Shown: one piece after another, positions 44,239-53,684 of the stretch
How positions within the stretch are numbered: position 1 is the first letter of the stretch
Layout: each line of letters begins with the position of its first letter
Origin: CAKMZU01 sp965248335
GTDB taxonomy: Bacteria > Pseudomonadota > Gammaproteobacteria > Pseudomonadales > DT-91
Assembly: GCA_965248335.1 (NCBI GenBank)
Contig: CBDFIY010000001.1
Location: forward strand, 1 to 64,000
DNA length: 64,000 nucleotides
Direction of reading: 5' to 3'
Made by a program: the position numbers and the translations under genes
Notes under the pieces: generated by a model
What the model saw: the letters and a program-made list of their open reading frames with translations, nothing else
Database searches by the model: none
Told to the model about the DNA's origin: nothing

Positions 44239-45993
44239 ATGAAAAAACGTTTTACACCCTTTATAGGGTTATTATTCGTCTTTTTATCAAACTGCTCGAC
44301 GACAACGATAGAAAAAGAAACCGCCATTCACCCTTCATCGACAAACTCACAAGCTTTTTCCGAACAACTCAGACAAACACTTCGTTTCATTGACCAGAAA
44401 AATACGGTTAAAACAAAAGAATCACTCGCTGCACTTTCACAAATCGCGGTAACCCACAACGAAAAAGCTGAGCTTATCTTTACGCAAGCGATCTACCTTA
44501 ACAACCAAGATCAACCATCTTTAGCTGTGAGTATGCTACTGGAAGATAAGAACCGCCGACAACTCAATAAAGCTGACCCAAGAACAAAAAAGCAGATCAA
44601 TGAATTCCTTGTCAGACTTTACGAAAAAACGCTCCAAACGATCTCGGCGGCAAGGTTGCGCACTAAAAATAGTGCCTATTATGCCGATACAACCTTAGAA
44701 TACCAAAAAAACCATCAGAATATTTGGCAAAACCTTAACAAAACCAACCTTACAGACTTAAAGGTCGCCTATGAAATAGAACAAAATGCCATATTTAAAG
44801 ACTGGCTAGGGCTTTCAATTGCCACAACCAACCACAACCAAAGCTTTAAAACACAAATCGACAACATCAATCAGTGGAACCTATTACACCCTACTCACCC
44901 AGCCTCTATGATTCCTCCTCTCGAGATCACTGAACTTCGTGCCGCCTATCGAAATATCCCACAAAAAATCGCTGTTATCCTCCCCTTCGAAGGTAAATAT
45001 GAAAATGTCTCCAACGCCATTAGGGATGGCATCATGCAAAACTATTATGATCAAAAAATCAGTCGTATTAGCTTTTACAATGCCGACCCCGAGGGAGATT
45101 TCATAGATATCTACCACAGCGCACTCGAAAGCGGTGCCGACCTTGTTATCGGGCCACTGCTCAAAAATCACCTGAAAGAGCTGACTGCACTTAGCGAGCT
45201 ACCCGTACAAACAATTGCTCTAAATGCATCAAAAGGTAAGGCAACCACTAAAAACCTAATTCAATTTAGCTTAAGTACAAAAGATGAGATTGATTCATTA
45301 ATACAACTTGCTACCACTGAACAGCATCATCGAGCTATCTTGCTCGCTGAAAGTTCAGATTGGGCTAAACAGAACATGCATTACTTCAAAACTCACTGGG
45401 AAAAACAAGGTAATACCGTCGTTGATATAGCCACTTTCACCTCAACACAATCCCAGTCAACCATTATTCGTGACCTGCTCAACGTCCAGAAGAGCCAGCA
45501 ACGAAGAAAAAGGCTTGAGCAAACGACAGGTCTTGATTTAGAGAGTGAACCTCGACGACGCCAAGATATTGATATGGCGGTCGTTTTTGCCAAGCCTCAT
45601 CAAGCACTCTCCATCCCCCCTTTGTTTAATTTTTACTATGCACAAGATTTACCTATTTACAGCACCTCATCAATATTTATAGGCTTTAACGATAAAAAAA
45701 ATAACCAAGATCTAGATGGCGTCAAAATCACCGAATTTCCTTTAATTATCAGTGAATCCAGTGACATTCCAGACAGGTATCAACAATCGCCCTTAATTCG
45801 TATGTTTGCCTTCGGTAAAGATGCATTTGCTATCGGGGAACGCGCCTCCTCACTCAACGCCGCAAAGAATATCCATATACAAGGTGCAACAGGGTTGTTA
45901 TCACTAAAAGATCAGAAAATTCATAGGCAAACACAACCTGCCGTTTTTGAAAATGGATTACTGCGGCCTGTGCAAATTATGCAAAATATGTAA
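44239..45993 (+). CDS. lpoA: LpoA, outer-membrane lipoprotein activator of PBP1a
   Basis: Reaches from the outer membrane through the peptidoglycan to stimulate PBP1a. ATG 44239 gives 584 residues; the signal MKKRFTPFIGLLFVFLSNCS has the lipobox LSNC. An N-terminal TPR-like helical domain (about 35-240) is followed by a periplasmic-binding-protein-like domain (IAVILPFEGKYENVSNAIRD, then ADLVIGPLLKNHLKEL). The order rsmI divergent to lpoA-yraN-diaA is the standard gammaproteobacterial arrangement. Confidence 0.93.
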   Translation: MKKRFTPFIGLLFVFLSNCSTTTIEKETAIHPSSTNSQAFSEQLRQTLRFIDQKNTVKTKESLAALSQIAVTHNEKAELIFTQAIYLNNQDQPSLAVSMLLEDKNRRQLNKADPRTKKQINEFLVRLYEKTLQTISAARLRTKNSAYYADTTLEYQKNHQNIWQNLNKTNLTDLKVAYEIEQNAIFKDWLGLSIATTNHNQSFKTQIDNINQWNLLHPTHPASMIPPLEITELRAAYRNIPQKIAVILPFEGKYENVSNAIRDGIMQNYYDQKISRISFYNADPEGDFIDIYHSALESGADLVIGPLLKNHLKELTALSELPVQTIALNASKGKATTKNLIQFSLSTKDEIDSLIQLATTEQHHRAILLAESSDWAKQNMHYFKTHWEKQGNTVVDIATFTSTQSQSTIIRDLLNVQKSQQRRKRLEQTTGLDLESEPRRRQDIDMAVVFAKPHQALSIPPLFNFYYAQDLPIYSTSSIFIGFNDKKNNQDLDGVKITEFPLIISESSDIPDRYQQSPLIRMFAFGKDAFAIGERASSLNAAKNIHIQGATGLLSLKDQKIHRQTQPAVFENGLLRPVQIMQNM

Positions 45994-46021
45994 CACTCAA
46001 CAACAACTGCAAGGAAGTGGT

Positions 46022-46393
46022 ATGTATTTTCTTAGAGAAAAAACGCGTGAGATTGGCGCGGCCTATGAAGCTATAGCCCTTAAGCATTTAAAAGAGCATA
46101 ACCTTAAACTTATCGCTAAAAACTACCTTACCAAGCTAGGTGAAATTGACCTCATCATGCACAAAGGTAATCTATTATGCTTTATTGAAGTAAGATTCAG
46201 AAAAAGCAATGAATATGGGGGGGCCGAAGCATCCGTGACCCCTAGCAAACAAGCAAAGATTAAAAAAACAGCCGAATTCTTCTTAATGCAAAACCCTAAG
46301 TACCAAAGCTTCACCTGTCGATTTGATGTAATCGCTATATCTCCCGCTCAAGATAAGCCTACCCTCAACTGGATAACTTCTGCGTTTATTTAA
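46022..46393 (+). CDS. yraN: YraN, UPF0102 nuclease-fold protein
   Basis: A 123-residue protein of the UPF0102 family, which has a PD-(D/E)XK-like fold related to Holliday-junction resolvases; the physiological role is unsettled. ATG 46022 has AAGGAAG 7 bp upstream, whereas the longer frame reads through the lpoA end. The core motif is visible as KLGEIDLIMHKGNLLCFIEV followed by RFRK (E-x-D ... E-V-R). It sits between lpoA and diaA. Confidence 0.92.
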   Translation: MYFLREKTREIGAAYEAIALKHLKEHNLKLIAKNYLTKLGEIDLIMHKGNLLCFIEVRFRKSNEYGGAEASVTPSKQAKIKKTAEFFLMQNPKYQSFTCRFDVIAISPAQDKPTLNWITSAFI

Positions 46394-46401
46394 GGAATTT
46401 T

Positions 46402-46971
46402 ATGTCAATTTTTGACGAGCTAATAGCCACCTACAGCGATCAGAAACAATTAATCGACTGCATGAGCAATGATCTCACACCGTTTATAGCCGAAGCCATT
46501 GCACTACTCAGCGAAACATTAATAACAGGACAAAAAATTATTACCCTCGGCTCCAACGACTTGCAGGCAATCGCAGAACACACCACCTACAGGCTTGTAC
46601 ACCCAACAGGTTTTGAGCGCCCAAGCCTTCCTTCCTTCCATCTTGCCTATACTCACAACCTATTCACCGAATCTTCGCCCGAAACTATTGCGTGGGTGCA
46701 ACAACTCTCAGCGCTGGCAGTTAGCAACGATTGCCTGCTGGTTTTTGCTGGCCAAAATAATCATCCCGAAATTCGTGCTGTCATTGAATATGCTCAAGCA
46801 AATGATATACACATTGTCTGTATTTGCGACGGTCGGCACCAAGAACTTTCAGAATCAATTTCTTCCGATCAAGTCTGCATCCAGCTTGGCTCAACAGCAG
46901 ATGCAAGCTTTCATTTTTTAATTGTAGATTCTTTAGTTAAGTTAATTGAAAAACAACTGTTTGGGGCTTAA
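46402..46971 (+). CDS. diaA: DiaA-like SIS-domain protein
   Basis: A 189-residue sugar-isomerase-fold protein. DiaA binds DnaA and helps initiation timing in E. coli, and belongs to the phosphoheptose isomerase family without that activity. The conserved ERPSLPSFHL is present, but the usual GNGGSAANAQH sugar-phosphate loop is replaced by LGSNDLQAIAEH, so isomerase activity is unlikely. The gene follows yraN by 8 bp. The lipoprotein gene yraP/dolP that often comes next is missing. Confidence 0.85.
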   Translation: MSIFDELIATYSDQKQLIDCMSNDLTPFIAEAIALLSETLITGQKIITLGSNDLQAIAEHTTYRLVHPTGFERPSLPSFHLAYTHNLFTESSPETIAWVQQLSALAVSNDCLLVFAGQNNHPEIRAVIEYAQANDIHIVCICDGRHQELSESISSDQVCIQLGSTADASFHFLIVDSLVKLIEKQLFGA

Positions 46972-47006
46972 TTTGAGAGCCTCCTATCAACGAACTTGAA
47001 AGCGTC

Positions 47007-48764
47007 TTACGTTTCAATCCGGCCATACTCACGGCCGACCAACTTAGTTCTCTCAAAATTAATTTTATTCAAAATGTGTAATTTGTTTTTAGGGGTTAAA
47101 AAGTGATTGCTATCGATATATGTATCATCACCATTTAAGATCACTGAAAAATCTTTTTCTTTTAAAAAAACACTAATGATATTTCGTTTATCACCTCGCC
47201 TATATCCAATATACATTGGAGGGATATGGCCTATGGCATCCCCGACCCATGGCGACACACACTGCAATTTGGAGAGCTGATTTTTTAAGCCATTAAAGAC
47301 ATCTATTTGCTGAAAAGGCTTATCTTCTACGACAGCCTTTCTTTTACCTGTGGAGATAATCAAAGGAACTCGCGCAGCTGCCCGTAATGCGCCAAACTTC
47401 TCAATCTCCTGCTTAAGAAGAGGTACCATCGAGTGATGATCACCGACAATAATCAAAACGCCATTATTAAAGAAACCTGTTTTATGTAAATTATCGTAAA
47501 ATAATCCTATTTGCCGATCTGTATAGCGAAATACTTCAGCCTCAGATTTTATTTTTGTTTCAGGGTGAACAAAGGGGTGATGCGTACTCACCGTTTTTAA
47601 AAAGAGAAAATAGGATTCATTGTCATATTCATCAATTCGCTCCAATGCAAGTTTAAAAAGCGCTTCATCTGGCGCAGCGTTAAATATCGACCGACGCCAA
47701 CTATCAAAATAGGCCGATTCATGACCAGTTACTCGCTGAAAGCCAATACTTTTTGCCCATACCCCAGTATTACTGAATGCGAGATCAGACGTGGTTAAAA
47801 ACTCTGTGACATAACCCTTCTCGTTATAAATTTTAGGCAACGCATCCGATACATTATAAAAACCGTTAAATGAAGTACCTCCAGTTTCAGAGTAATTTGA
47901 AGGCGGATAAATAGGTAAACGGCCAGTCAATAGAGAAATCTCACCATCTTCTGTCGTAAAACCATTAGCAAAAAAGTTAGTAAATGCAGTATTTTCTGAA
48001 GCAATACGATCAATATTAGGTGTCCAGCTATTAATACGAGAGAAAAAATTACTCTGATAAGCAGATAGTGACTCAACCATCAAGATTATGACATTCATTT
48101 TTTTTGGTAAACTTTCAACGCAAGAAATGGGTGTTTCAGGGTTTAATTTATCAATAAATTGCTTGCTGTAAGGTTTGGCTTCGGCTGAAATATTGATGTT
48201 GTGAGCTATAAAATTTGTATATATCCATGAATGAACATATTTATCGCTTTCTTCCGAATACAAATACGATGTAATCCACAAACAAAAAATAGATAAAAGG
48301 GCCGTCAAATGACCTTTCAGTGTTGTGACTTGATATTTAAGAAACATAAAAATGGCAAAAGAACCTACCAACCCGCAAAACAAGATAATAGAAAGAACGG
48401 CTTTAAGGTTGATTGACTGCTGAATATATTGCGGCGCATACGATGAATACTTAACGACATCATCCAAAACCAGTCGTGTATTAAAGTTAAGGATAACTAA
48501 AAGATCTACCACGTAGAAGACGATAAGAAGCAAGGATAACACTCTAAAGAAAACAGCTAAATAAGCAGGATTTTTAAAACACGACAAGTAAAATAACGAT
48601 AAAGCCGAGCCAAGAAACCAAGCGTCATGAATCACTACTTGCTGTGCACCTAGCCCCCATGTTCCTGTAAGCTGATAAATTAGCCTTTCAACATATAATG
48701 CCTTCAAAAACACTGGGCACGCCATGAGCACACAAGTTAATGCGATTTTTGCTATATTATACAA
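47007..48764 (-). CDS. LtaS/MdoB-type membrane phosphotransferase (sulfatase fold)
   Basis: A 585-residue protein with about five N-terminal membrane helices (to about 185) and a periplasmic alkaline-phosphatase-fold domain. Metal and nucleophile residues are visible: MVESLSAYQS (Glu), FTTEDGEISLLTG (nucleophile Thr) and GDHHSMVP (Asp/His). Relatives move phosphoglycerol or phosphoethanolamine from lipids to glycans or lipid A. The start is TTG 48764 with AGGGGA 7 bp upstream; ATG 48728 is an alternative. The promoter and first 28 codons are duplicated in tandem upstream. Its substrate cannot be told from sequence. Confidence 0.82.
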   Translation of the reverse strand: MYNIAKIALTCVLMACPVFLKALYVERLIYQLTGTWGLGAQQVVIHDAWFLGSALSLFYLSCFKNPAYLAVFFRVLSLLLIVFYVVDLLVILNFNTRLVLDDVVKYSSYAPQYIQQSINLKAVLSIILFCGLVGSFAIFMFLKYQVTTLKGHLTALLSIFCLWITSYLYSEESDKYVHSWIYTNFIAHNINISAEAKPYSKQFIDKLNPETPISCVESLPKKMNVIILMVESLSAYQSNFFSRINSWTPNIDRIASENTAFTNFFANGFTTEDGEISLLTGRLPIYPPSNYSETGGTSFNGFYNVSDALPKIYNEKGYVTEFLTTSDLAFSNTGVWAKSIGFQRVTGHESAYFDSWRRSIFNAAPDEALFKLALERIDEYDNESYFLFLKTVSTHHPFVHPETKIKSEAEVFRYTDRQIGLFYDNLHKTGFFNNGVLIIVGDHHSMVPLLKQEIEKFGALRAAARVPLIISTGKRKAVVEDKPFQQIDVFNGLKNQLSKLQCVSPWVGDAIGHIPPMYIGYRRGDKRNIISVFLKEKDFSVILNGDDTYIDSNHFLTPKNKLHILNKINFERTKLVGREYGRIET

Positions 48765-48969
48765 AGCATAATCCCCTAGTATTTCTTATTCTATATAGCC
48801 TTTAGAAGGATAAACTTTTGACACGGATACATATATCGGAGAAAACTACCCTTCAAAGCTAGTTTTTTATAAAGGGTATTCTAACAATAATCTGTCTAGG
48901 CATGTAGATGAGTATATTGAGCGCTTCTAATATCTAGAAAAAGTGAGCATAAATAAATGAACAATAAAG
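48680..48969. repeat. Tandem duplication, unit 1 (functional 5' end of the transferase gene)
   Basis: About 290 bp that recur almost unchanged at 48979-49270, with a 2-bp difference next to the start codon (GCATAATCCCC against GCATAGCTTCCCC). Unit 1 covers the first 28 codons, ribosome site and promoter region of the transferase gene. Confidence 0.9.
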
Positions 48970-48978
48970 ATGTCAAAC

Positions 48979-49270
48979 TTAGCCTTTCAACATATAATGC
49001 CTTCAAAAACACTGGGCACGCCATGAGCACACAAGTTAATGCGATTTTTGCTATATTATACAAAGCATAGCTTCCCCTAGTATTTCTTATTCTATATAGC
49101 CTTTAGAAGGATAAACTTTTGACACGGATACATATATCGGAGAAAACTACCCTTCAAAGCTAGTTTTTTATAAAGGGTATTCTAACAATAATCTGTCTAG
49201 GCATGTAGATGAGTATATTGAGCGCTTCTAATATCTAGAAAAAGTGAGCATAAATAAATGAACAATAAAG
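48979..49270. repeat. Tandem duplication, unit 2 (truncated copy)
   Basis: The second copy of the same 290-bp unit, separated from the first by 9 bp. It carries a duplicate promoter and start that now drive a short truncated reading frame running into unit 1. The gene-free stretch 48765-49324 is almost wholly this duplication. Confidence 0.9.
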
Positions 49271-49324
49271 CATGTCATTAACTTGAGAGAACGCCATGGC
49301 TCTGCTCTTAACCTACCAAAAACC

Positions 49325-49867
49325 TTAACCTACCCTCAAATGATTGATGATAAGCCTTAACTCAGAAACTATAGCTCCATCTTTAAACTGCTGCTTCTCA
49401 TTATCAAAAGCATCGTTAAAACTCGAGACAGACAAGGTTCCTTTCAGGTTGCCACCAAAGTAAGGCGCTGAGCTACTTGCAGCACTTAACACGTTTTTGG
49501 CACCGCCCGGGCCTGGCGAGGTCGCTAACATGACTATGGGCTTCTCTTGATAAACCTTACTCTCAATACGTGAAGTCCAATCAAATAAATTTTTATATGC
49601 GGCCGTGTAAGACCCATTATGCTCAGCAAACGAAATTAATAACGCATCTGCAGCGCCAATCGCCGCATAGAAACTTTCAGCCGCATCCGGTTTCTTTCCT
49701 AATCGGTCAAACTCGGCTTCGCGCTCAGGACTATAAATAGGCAATTCATAATCATGAATGTCAAGAATCTCAATCTCTGCAAAATCTATTAAGCCAACTG
49801 CGTAGCTGACTAACTGTTTGTTTATCGAGTTTTTACTATTACTTGCCGCAAATGCCAGTATTTTCAT
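49325..49867 (-). CDS. NADPH-dependent FMN reductase family protein
   Basis: A 180-residue flavodoxin-like oxidoreductase. The N-terminus MKILAFAASNSKNSINKQLV matches the FMN phosphate loop, LISFAEHNGSYTAAYKNLFD the flavin-ring loop, and MLATSPGPGGAKNVL the second binding loop. Such enzymes reduce FMN, quinones or chromate with NAD(P)H. Its gene lies 32 bp downstream of the VOC gene on the same strand, possibly one transcript. Its physiological substrate is unknown. Confidence 0.85.
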   Translation of the reverse strand: MKILAFAASNSKNSINKQLVSYAVGLIDFAEIEILDIHDYELPIYSPEREAEFDRLGKKPDAAESFYAAIGAADALLISFAEHNGSYTAAYKNLFDWTSRIESKVYQEKPIVMLATSPGPGGAKNVLSAASSSAPYFGGNLKGTLSVSSFNDAFDNEKQQFKDGAIVSELRLIINHLRVG

Positions 49868-49899
49868 TATTTAACGCTTATTTTAAGGGGTTAGATTTC

Positions 49900-50325
49900 T
49901 TATTGTTGTTCGGTTGACTGCAAAGCTTTCAAGCCTTTATATTCGATGAACTCGATAACATTTCTGTCAGGGTCTCGAATAAAAAAAGAAGTTCCCGTTG
50001 GATGGTGCATAGGTCCTCCTGATAAAGGAATATTCAAATAAAAAAGCGCATCTAATAACGTTTCGGCACTCTCAATCTCTAGAGCCACATGTGTGAATCC
50101 GGTCTGTTTTTTAGGCATGTCCATTAAGACATTTTTTCCTTCATTATTCGAGCCATTAAGAATCAGATTAATATTAATGCCTGCTGGGTGCTCCATGACG
50201 GCAACAGGCTCTGGGCCTACAGGACCTACTATAAAGACAAAACCTAACTGTTCATAAAACCTTCGCGTTCGTATTAAGTTAGTGACCCGTAGCCCTATGT
50301 GATTTATGCGCGTTATACTTTTCAC
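49900..50325 (-). CDS. VOC/glyoxalase-superfamily protein
   Basis: A 141-residue vicinal-oxygen-chelate fold protein with two beta-alpha-beta-beta-beta repeats: RINHIGLRVTNLIRTRRFYE at the start and TGFTHVALEIESAETLLDAL in the middle. RDPDRNVIEFIEYKG gives the C-terminal metal-ligand Glu; His10 and His in FTHVAL are the other candidate ligands. It resembles lactoylglutathione lyase-like proteins, but the reaction is not assignable. It is upstream of the FMN reductase gene. Confidence 0.82.
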   Translation of the reverse strand: MKSITRINHIGLRVTNLIRTRRFYEQLGFVFIVGPVGPEPVAVMEHPAGININLILNGSNNEGKNVLMDMPKKQTGFTHVALEIESAETLLDALFYLNIPLSGGPMHHPTGTSFFIRDPDRNVIEFIEYKGLKALQSTEQQ

Positions 50326-50485
50326 TCTATTTATTGTTGCTCTTGTCGCTGATAATCAATGATTGAATGAAGTGTAACGTTTCAATTTTTTTTATCTACA
50401 CGATAAAAAGCAACACATTGTTTCAAATAAAGAACAGTAAGCTACACATTTATTATTCCCTAACAGTGAGGCGATAGGGCTAAAC

Positions 50486-50517
50486 GCTGAGATGCCTACT
50501 GGCATTTATCTCTCAGC
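50486..50517 (+). promoter_or_regulatory. Leader hairpin before the glycosyltransferase-cobalamin genes
   Basis: GCTGAGA-TGCC-TACT-GGCA-TTTATC-TCTCAGC can fold into a 7-bp outer and 4-bp inner stem, 41 bp before the glycosyltransferase ATG. It could be an RNA leader structure. It does not match the cobalamin riboswitch, whose B12 box I could not find. Confidence 0.4.
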
Positions 50518-50557
50518 CTGATTAACATAAGATTTTCTTCAGATAACCTTGGTTTTT

Positions 50558-51472
50558 ATGTCAACTACAGTCACTGAGAGCGATCACGCTCCTATTATTC
50601 TTTTTGTCTATAAGCGCTTAGCACACACAGCTCAGGTGATTACATCTTTACAAGCAAACAAAGAAGCAGCCAGTTCTGAGCTATACATATATAGCGATGC
50701 TGCTAAATCAGTATCCGATGAGGCCGAGGTGAATGCCGTCAGATCTTTTGCCGGTAAAGTCACTGGGTTTAAAGCCGCTCATCTTCATGTTTTTGACAAG
50801 AACCAGGGCTTAGCCTCAGCTATCACACAAGGCGTTTCTGCCGTTATCGCCAAACATGGCAGAGTTATCGTATTAGAAGATGATGTCATTGTTTCTCCCT
50901 CTTTTTTAGAGTACATGAACAACGCTTTAAATAAATACCAACATCAAAAAACCATTTGGCATATCAGCGGCTGGAATTATCCGATCAAAACAACAGCTAT
51001 TCATACTGACGTATTCTTTCTTAGAACCATGAATTGCTGGGGATGGGGAACATGGGATGATCGTTGGCAACATTACGAAAAAAACCCACACAAGCTGTTA
51101 AATAGCTGGAGCACATCCGATATCAAAGCCTTTAACCTTGATCATCATGTGAATTTCTGGTCGCAAGTCAAAAAAAATGCCCAAGGCAAACTTAACACTT
51201 GGGCTATTTTTTGGTACAGCACCATCTTTTCCCATCAAGGCTTATGTGTAAACCCTACGCATTCACTCACACTCAATATCGGTCATGATGGTTCTGGCGA
51301 GAATTGTGGCTCGATTGATTATTACGCACGTAAGCTTTCAGATCAGCGTATTCAAACATGGCCAAACGAGTTGAAAGAAAACCCTCATGCAATCAGCGCC
51401 ATAAAGCAGTATCATAGGCGGCCCTCATTACTACTTAACAAATTACGTGCGAAAATCCGTCGCTGTTTTTGA
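50558..51472 (+). CDS. Glycosyltransferase, GT-A fold, GNT-I-like
   Basis: Started at ATG 50558 (TTG 50549 is the longer alternative), 304 residues. The N-terminal half has the GT-A pattern PIILFVYKRLAHTAQVITSL, with the nucleotide-sugar DxD-like site LEDDVIVSPSFLEYMNNALN typical of GT2/GNT-I-like enzymes. A Trp-rich acceptor region follows (CWGWGTWDDRWQHY), and a basic tail ends the protein. No membrane segment. It probably decorates a surface glycan. It lies 43 bp before cbiB on the same strand, but there is no functional reason to link it with cobalamin synthesis. Confidence 0.78.
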   Translation: MSTTVTESDHAPIILFVYKRLAHTAQVITSLQANKEAASSELYIYSDAAKSVSDEAEVNAVRSFAGKVTGFKAAHLHVFDKNQGLASAITQGVSAVIAKHGRVIVLEDDVIVSPSFLEYMNNALNKYQHQKTIWHISGWNYPIKTTAIHTDVFFLRTMNCWGWGTWDDRWQHYEKNPHKLLNSWSTSDIKAFNLDHHVNFWSQVKKNAQGKLNTWAIFWYSTIFSHQGLCVNPTHSLTLNIGHDGSGENCGSIDYYARKLSDQRIQTWPNELKENPHAISAIKQYHRRPSLLLNKLRAKIRRCF

Positions 51473-51515
51473 TCCAAATTTATACCAGCCTAGGTCGATG
51501 CACGATTGACATACC

Positions 51516-52469
51516 ATGATAATAACAGGCTTTATTCTCAGTCTTGCCGCTGTTGTAACGGATCAATTACTCGGTGAACCTAAGCGCTTCCACCCTTTGG
51601 TAGGGTTCGGTGCGGTAGCATCTTCGCTTGAGCGCTTACTCAACCATGCCCAAAAACACAATGTCTTAACACAGCGTTTACTAGGTGCTATTGCTCTGCT
51701 CATCTGTGTCGGTATTCCAGTTTTCTGCGTTAGCCTAATAACCCCATTTTTTTCCTCACTATCGCTTTATCTTGAATATCTTTTTATCCTCATTGTTCTT
51801 TATGCCTGCATTGGTTTTAAGAGTCTCATTGAACATGCGCAAGCCATCAAAAAACCTTTGTTATCCGATGATAAGGATCGATTAGTTCATGCTCGCCAGG
51901 CAGTCGGCATGATCGTAAGCCGGGACACGGGAAACATGGATGACCAAGCCATCACCAATGCAGCTATAGAGTCTGTGTTAGAAAATGGCGCAGATGCACT
52001 CTTCTCGGTACTATTCTGGTATTGCTTGATAGGTATCGAAGGTGCCGTGGCTTATCGATTGGTCAATACTCTTGATGCTATGTGGGGATATAAAACTGTG
52101 CAATTCAAGCATTTTGGATTTTCTGCCGCTAAGCTTGACGACCTAATGAATTACATACCCGCAAGGCTCACGGCCTTAAGTTATGCACTTTGTGGCAACA
52201 CATGCGCTGCCCTTAAATGCTGGCGGTGCCAGGCTCACCTTTGCGAAAGCCCCAATGGCGGCCCCGTAATGACTGCCGGTGCAGGCGCACTAGGCATTAC
52301 GCTTGGCGGTAACGCGCAGTATCATGGTCAACGAAAAGAAAAGCCGCTGATGGGCGTAGGCGCACCGCCTTCTGCTATTGATATTGGCCGTGCCTGTCAA
52401 TTAGTCAAAAAAGCATTAGTGCTTTGGCTGACTCTATTTCTTTTGATCTTACTGATAACCAAGGTGTAA
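51516..52469 (+). CDS. cbiB: Adenosylcobinamide-phosphate synthase
   Basis: Joins (R)-1-aminopropan-2-ol phosphate, or ethanolamine phosphate, to adenosylcobyric acid in late cobalamin assembly. 317 residues, a membrane protein with four or more helices. DQLLGEPKRFHPLVGFGAVA at the N-terminus and ESPNGGPVMTAGAGALGITL near 245 are family signatures. It is followed after 4 bp by the decarboxylase that supplies its aminopropanol phosphate, so the two form a functional pair. No other cobalamin genes are in the window. Confidence 0.92.
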   Translation: MIITGFILSLAAVVTDQLLGEPKRFHPLVGFGAVASSLERLLNHAQKHNVLTQRLLGAIALLICVGIPVFCVSLITPFFSSLSLYLEYLFILIVLYACIGFKSLIEHAQAIKKPLLSDDKDRLVHARQAVGMIVSRDTGNMDDQAITNAAIESVLENGADALFSVLFWYCLIGIEGAVAYRLVNTLDAMWGYKTVQFKHFGFSAAKLDDLMNYIPARLTALSYALCGNTCAALKCWRCQAHLCESPNGGPVMTAGAGALGITLGGNAQYHGQRKEKPLMGVGAPPSAIDIGRACQLVKKALVLWLTLFLLILLITKV

Positions 52470-52473
52470 TTTT

Positions 52474-53556
52474 ATGTCCACCCAATTAACTTTCCACGGA
52501 GGAAACATCAACTGGGCCGCTAATAAATTTTGCATCCCACGCGCTGACTGGATTGATTTATCGACAGGTATAAACCCCAACGCTTACCCCTTCTCACCTC
52601 TTAACAAGCAAGTATTTACGCAGCTTCCCTACCTGAATGATGAATTTATTCGAAGTGCTGAAAATTACTACAATCACCCAGTAATACCTGTTGCAGGCTC
52701 ACAAGAAGCTATAGACGCCTTGCCGCAAATACTCCCCAAACAGAAAGTCTTATTACCCGACATTGGTTACAAGGCCTACGAAAAAATTCTTCGACAGCAT
52801 GGCTATGCCATATCGTATTATCCTGCCATTGAACGCCAATCCATGATTGCCCATTTAAATCGGCAACTGCTTGAAAACCCTCATCAACACCTCGTTATCA
52901 TTAACCCGAACAACCCGACAGGATTGATACTCTCTCAATCTGACATTAAAAAATTACGCGCCTTGATGAGCGAACAATCTTATTTAATTGTTGATGAGGC
53001 ATTTATGGATATGACACCTCAAGCCTCTTTATTGCATTCAGTACTCCCGGAAAATTGCATTATCCTGCGTTCATTCGGTAAATTCTTTGGCTTGGCGGGT
53101 CTCCGACTTGGCTTTATCGCAACCCATGAAAAACTCGGTAATAAGTTCCGTGAAATACTGAACCCTTGGCGCATTAATGGATGCGCGCAACAAGTTGCGC
53201 AAGAGGCCTTTAACGATCAAGCATGGCAAGCAATAAACAGGCAATGGATCACGGCGGCGGCTCAAGAACAATTATCCTATCTAGCGCCATTGATGGCCCA
53301 ATACCAAGTAGAAAAACTTGATAATCAAACATTGTTCCATAGCTTTTTAATGCACAGTGAAGATGCGGACAATCTATTTTTAAGCTTCGCTCATCACGGC
53401 ATTCTTACCCGCCAGATTGATGTCAGCATCAAACAAAAAATATTACGACTTGGTTTAATTGATACAAGAAACAAAGTAATACTTGCACGATTTATATCCA
53501 CCATCCGCATTCTCAAATCAGGAAAGATACTTAAAAACCCTTCAACTGCCGCATAA
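52474..53556 (+). CDS. cobD: L-threonine-O-3-phosphate decarboxylase
   Basis: PLP enzyme of the aminotransferase fold I class that makes aminopropanol phosphate for the cobalamin side chain. 360 residues: DLSTGINPNAYPF at the N-terminus (shared by CobD/CobC), NPNNPTGLILS, and the PLP-binding Lys in SFGKFFGLAGLRLGF. Histidinol-phosphate aminotransferase is similar, but the N-terminal signature and the cbiB neighbour settle it. Called cobC in some alphaproteobacterial schemes. Confidence 0.9.
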   Translation: MSTQLTFHGGNINWAANKFCIPRADWIDLSTGINPNAYPFSPLNKQVFTQLPYLNDEFIRSAENYYNHPVIPVAGSQEAIDALPQILPKQKVLLPDIGYKAYEKILRQHGYAISYYPAIERQSMIAHLNRQLLENPHQHLVIINPNNPTGLILSQSDIKKLRALMSEQSYLIVDEAFMDMTPQASLLHSVLPENCIILRSFGKFFGLAGLRLGFIATHEKLGNKFREILNPWRINGCAQQVAQEAFNDQAWQAINRQWITAAAQEQLSYLAPLMAQYQVEKLDNQTLFHSFLMHSEDADNLFLSFAHHGILTRQIDVSIKQKILRLGLIDTRNKVILARFISTIRILKSGKILKNPSTAA

Positions 53557-53684
53557 ATGACAATAAGCAGCGAACGAGCAAAGTTACACTAAAAAGAAAA
53601 ACCCATTTGTTTTTCAACGGTAGAATAACTTGAACTTAAATCATCTTACCTCTATATATAAACAACAAAGTTTACTTAAAGAAA

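Noticed and set aside
44205..44327. N-terminal extension of RsmI into the lpoA 5' region
   Set aside because: The family starts at the SALYIVSTPIGNL segment, and the extension would overlap the divergent lpoA gene.
46402..46971. Phosphoheptose isomerase GmhA
   Set aside because: The sugar-phosphate loop is degenerate, and the lpoA-yraN context identifies a DiaA-type protein.
50326..50557. Cobalamin riboswitch upstream of the glycosyltransferase and cobalamin genes
   Set aside because: A hairpin exists but the B12 box (GCCACTG-like) and the expected multi-helix layout are absent.
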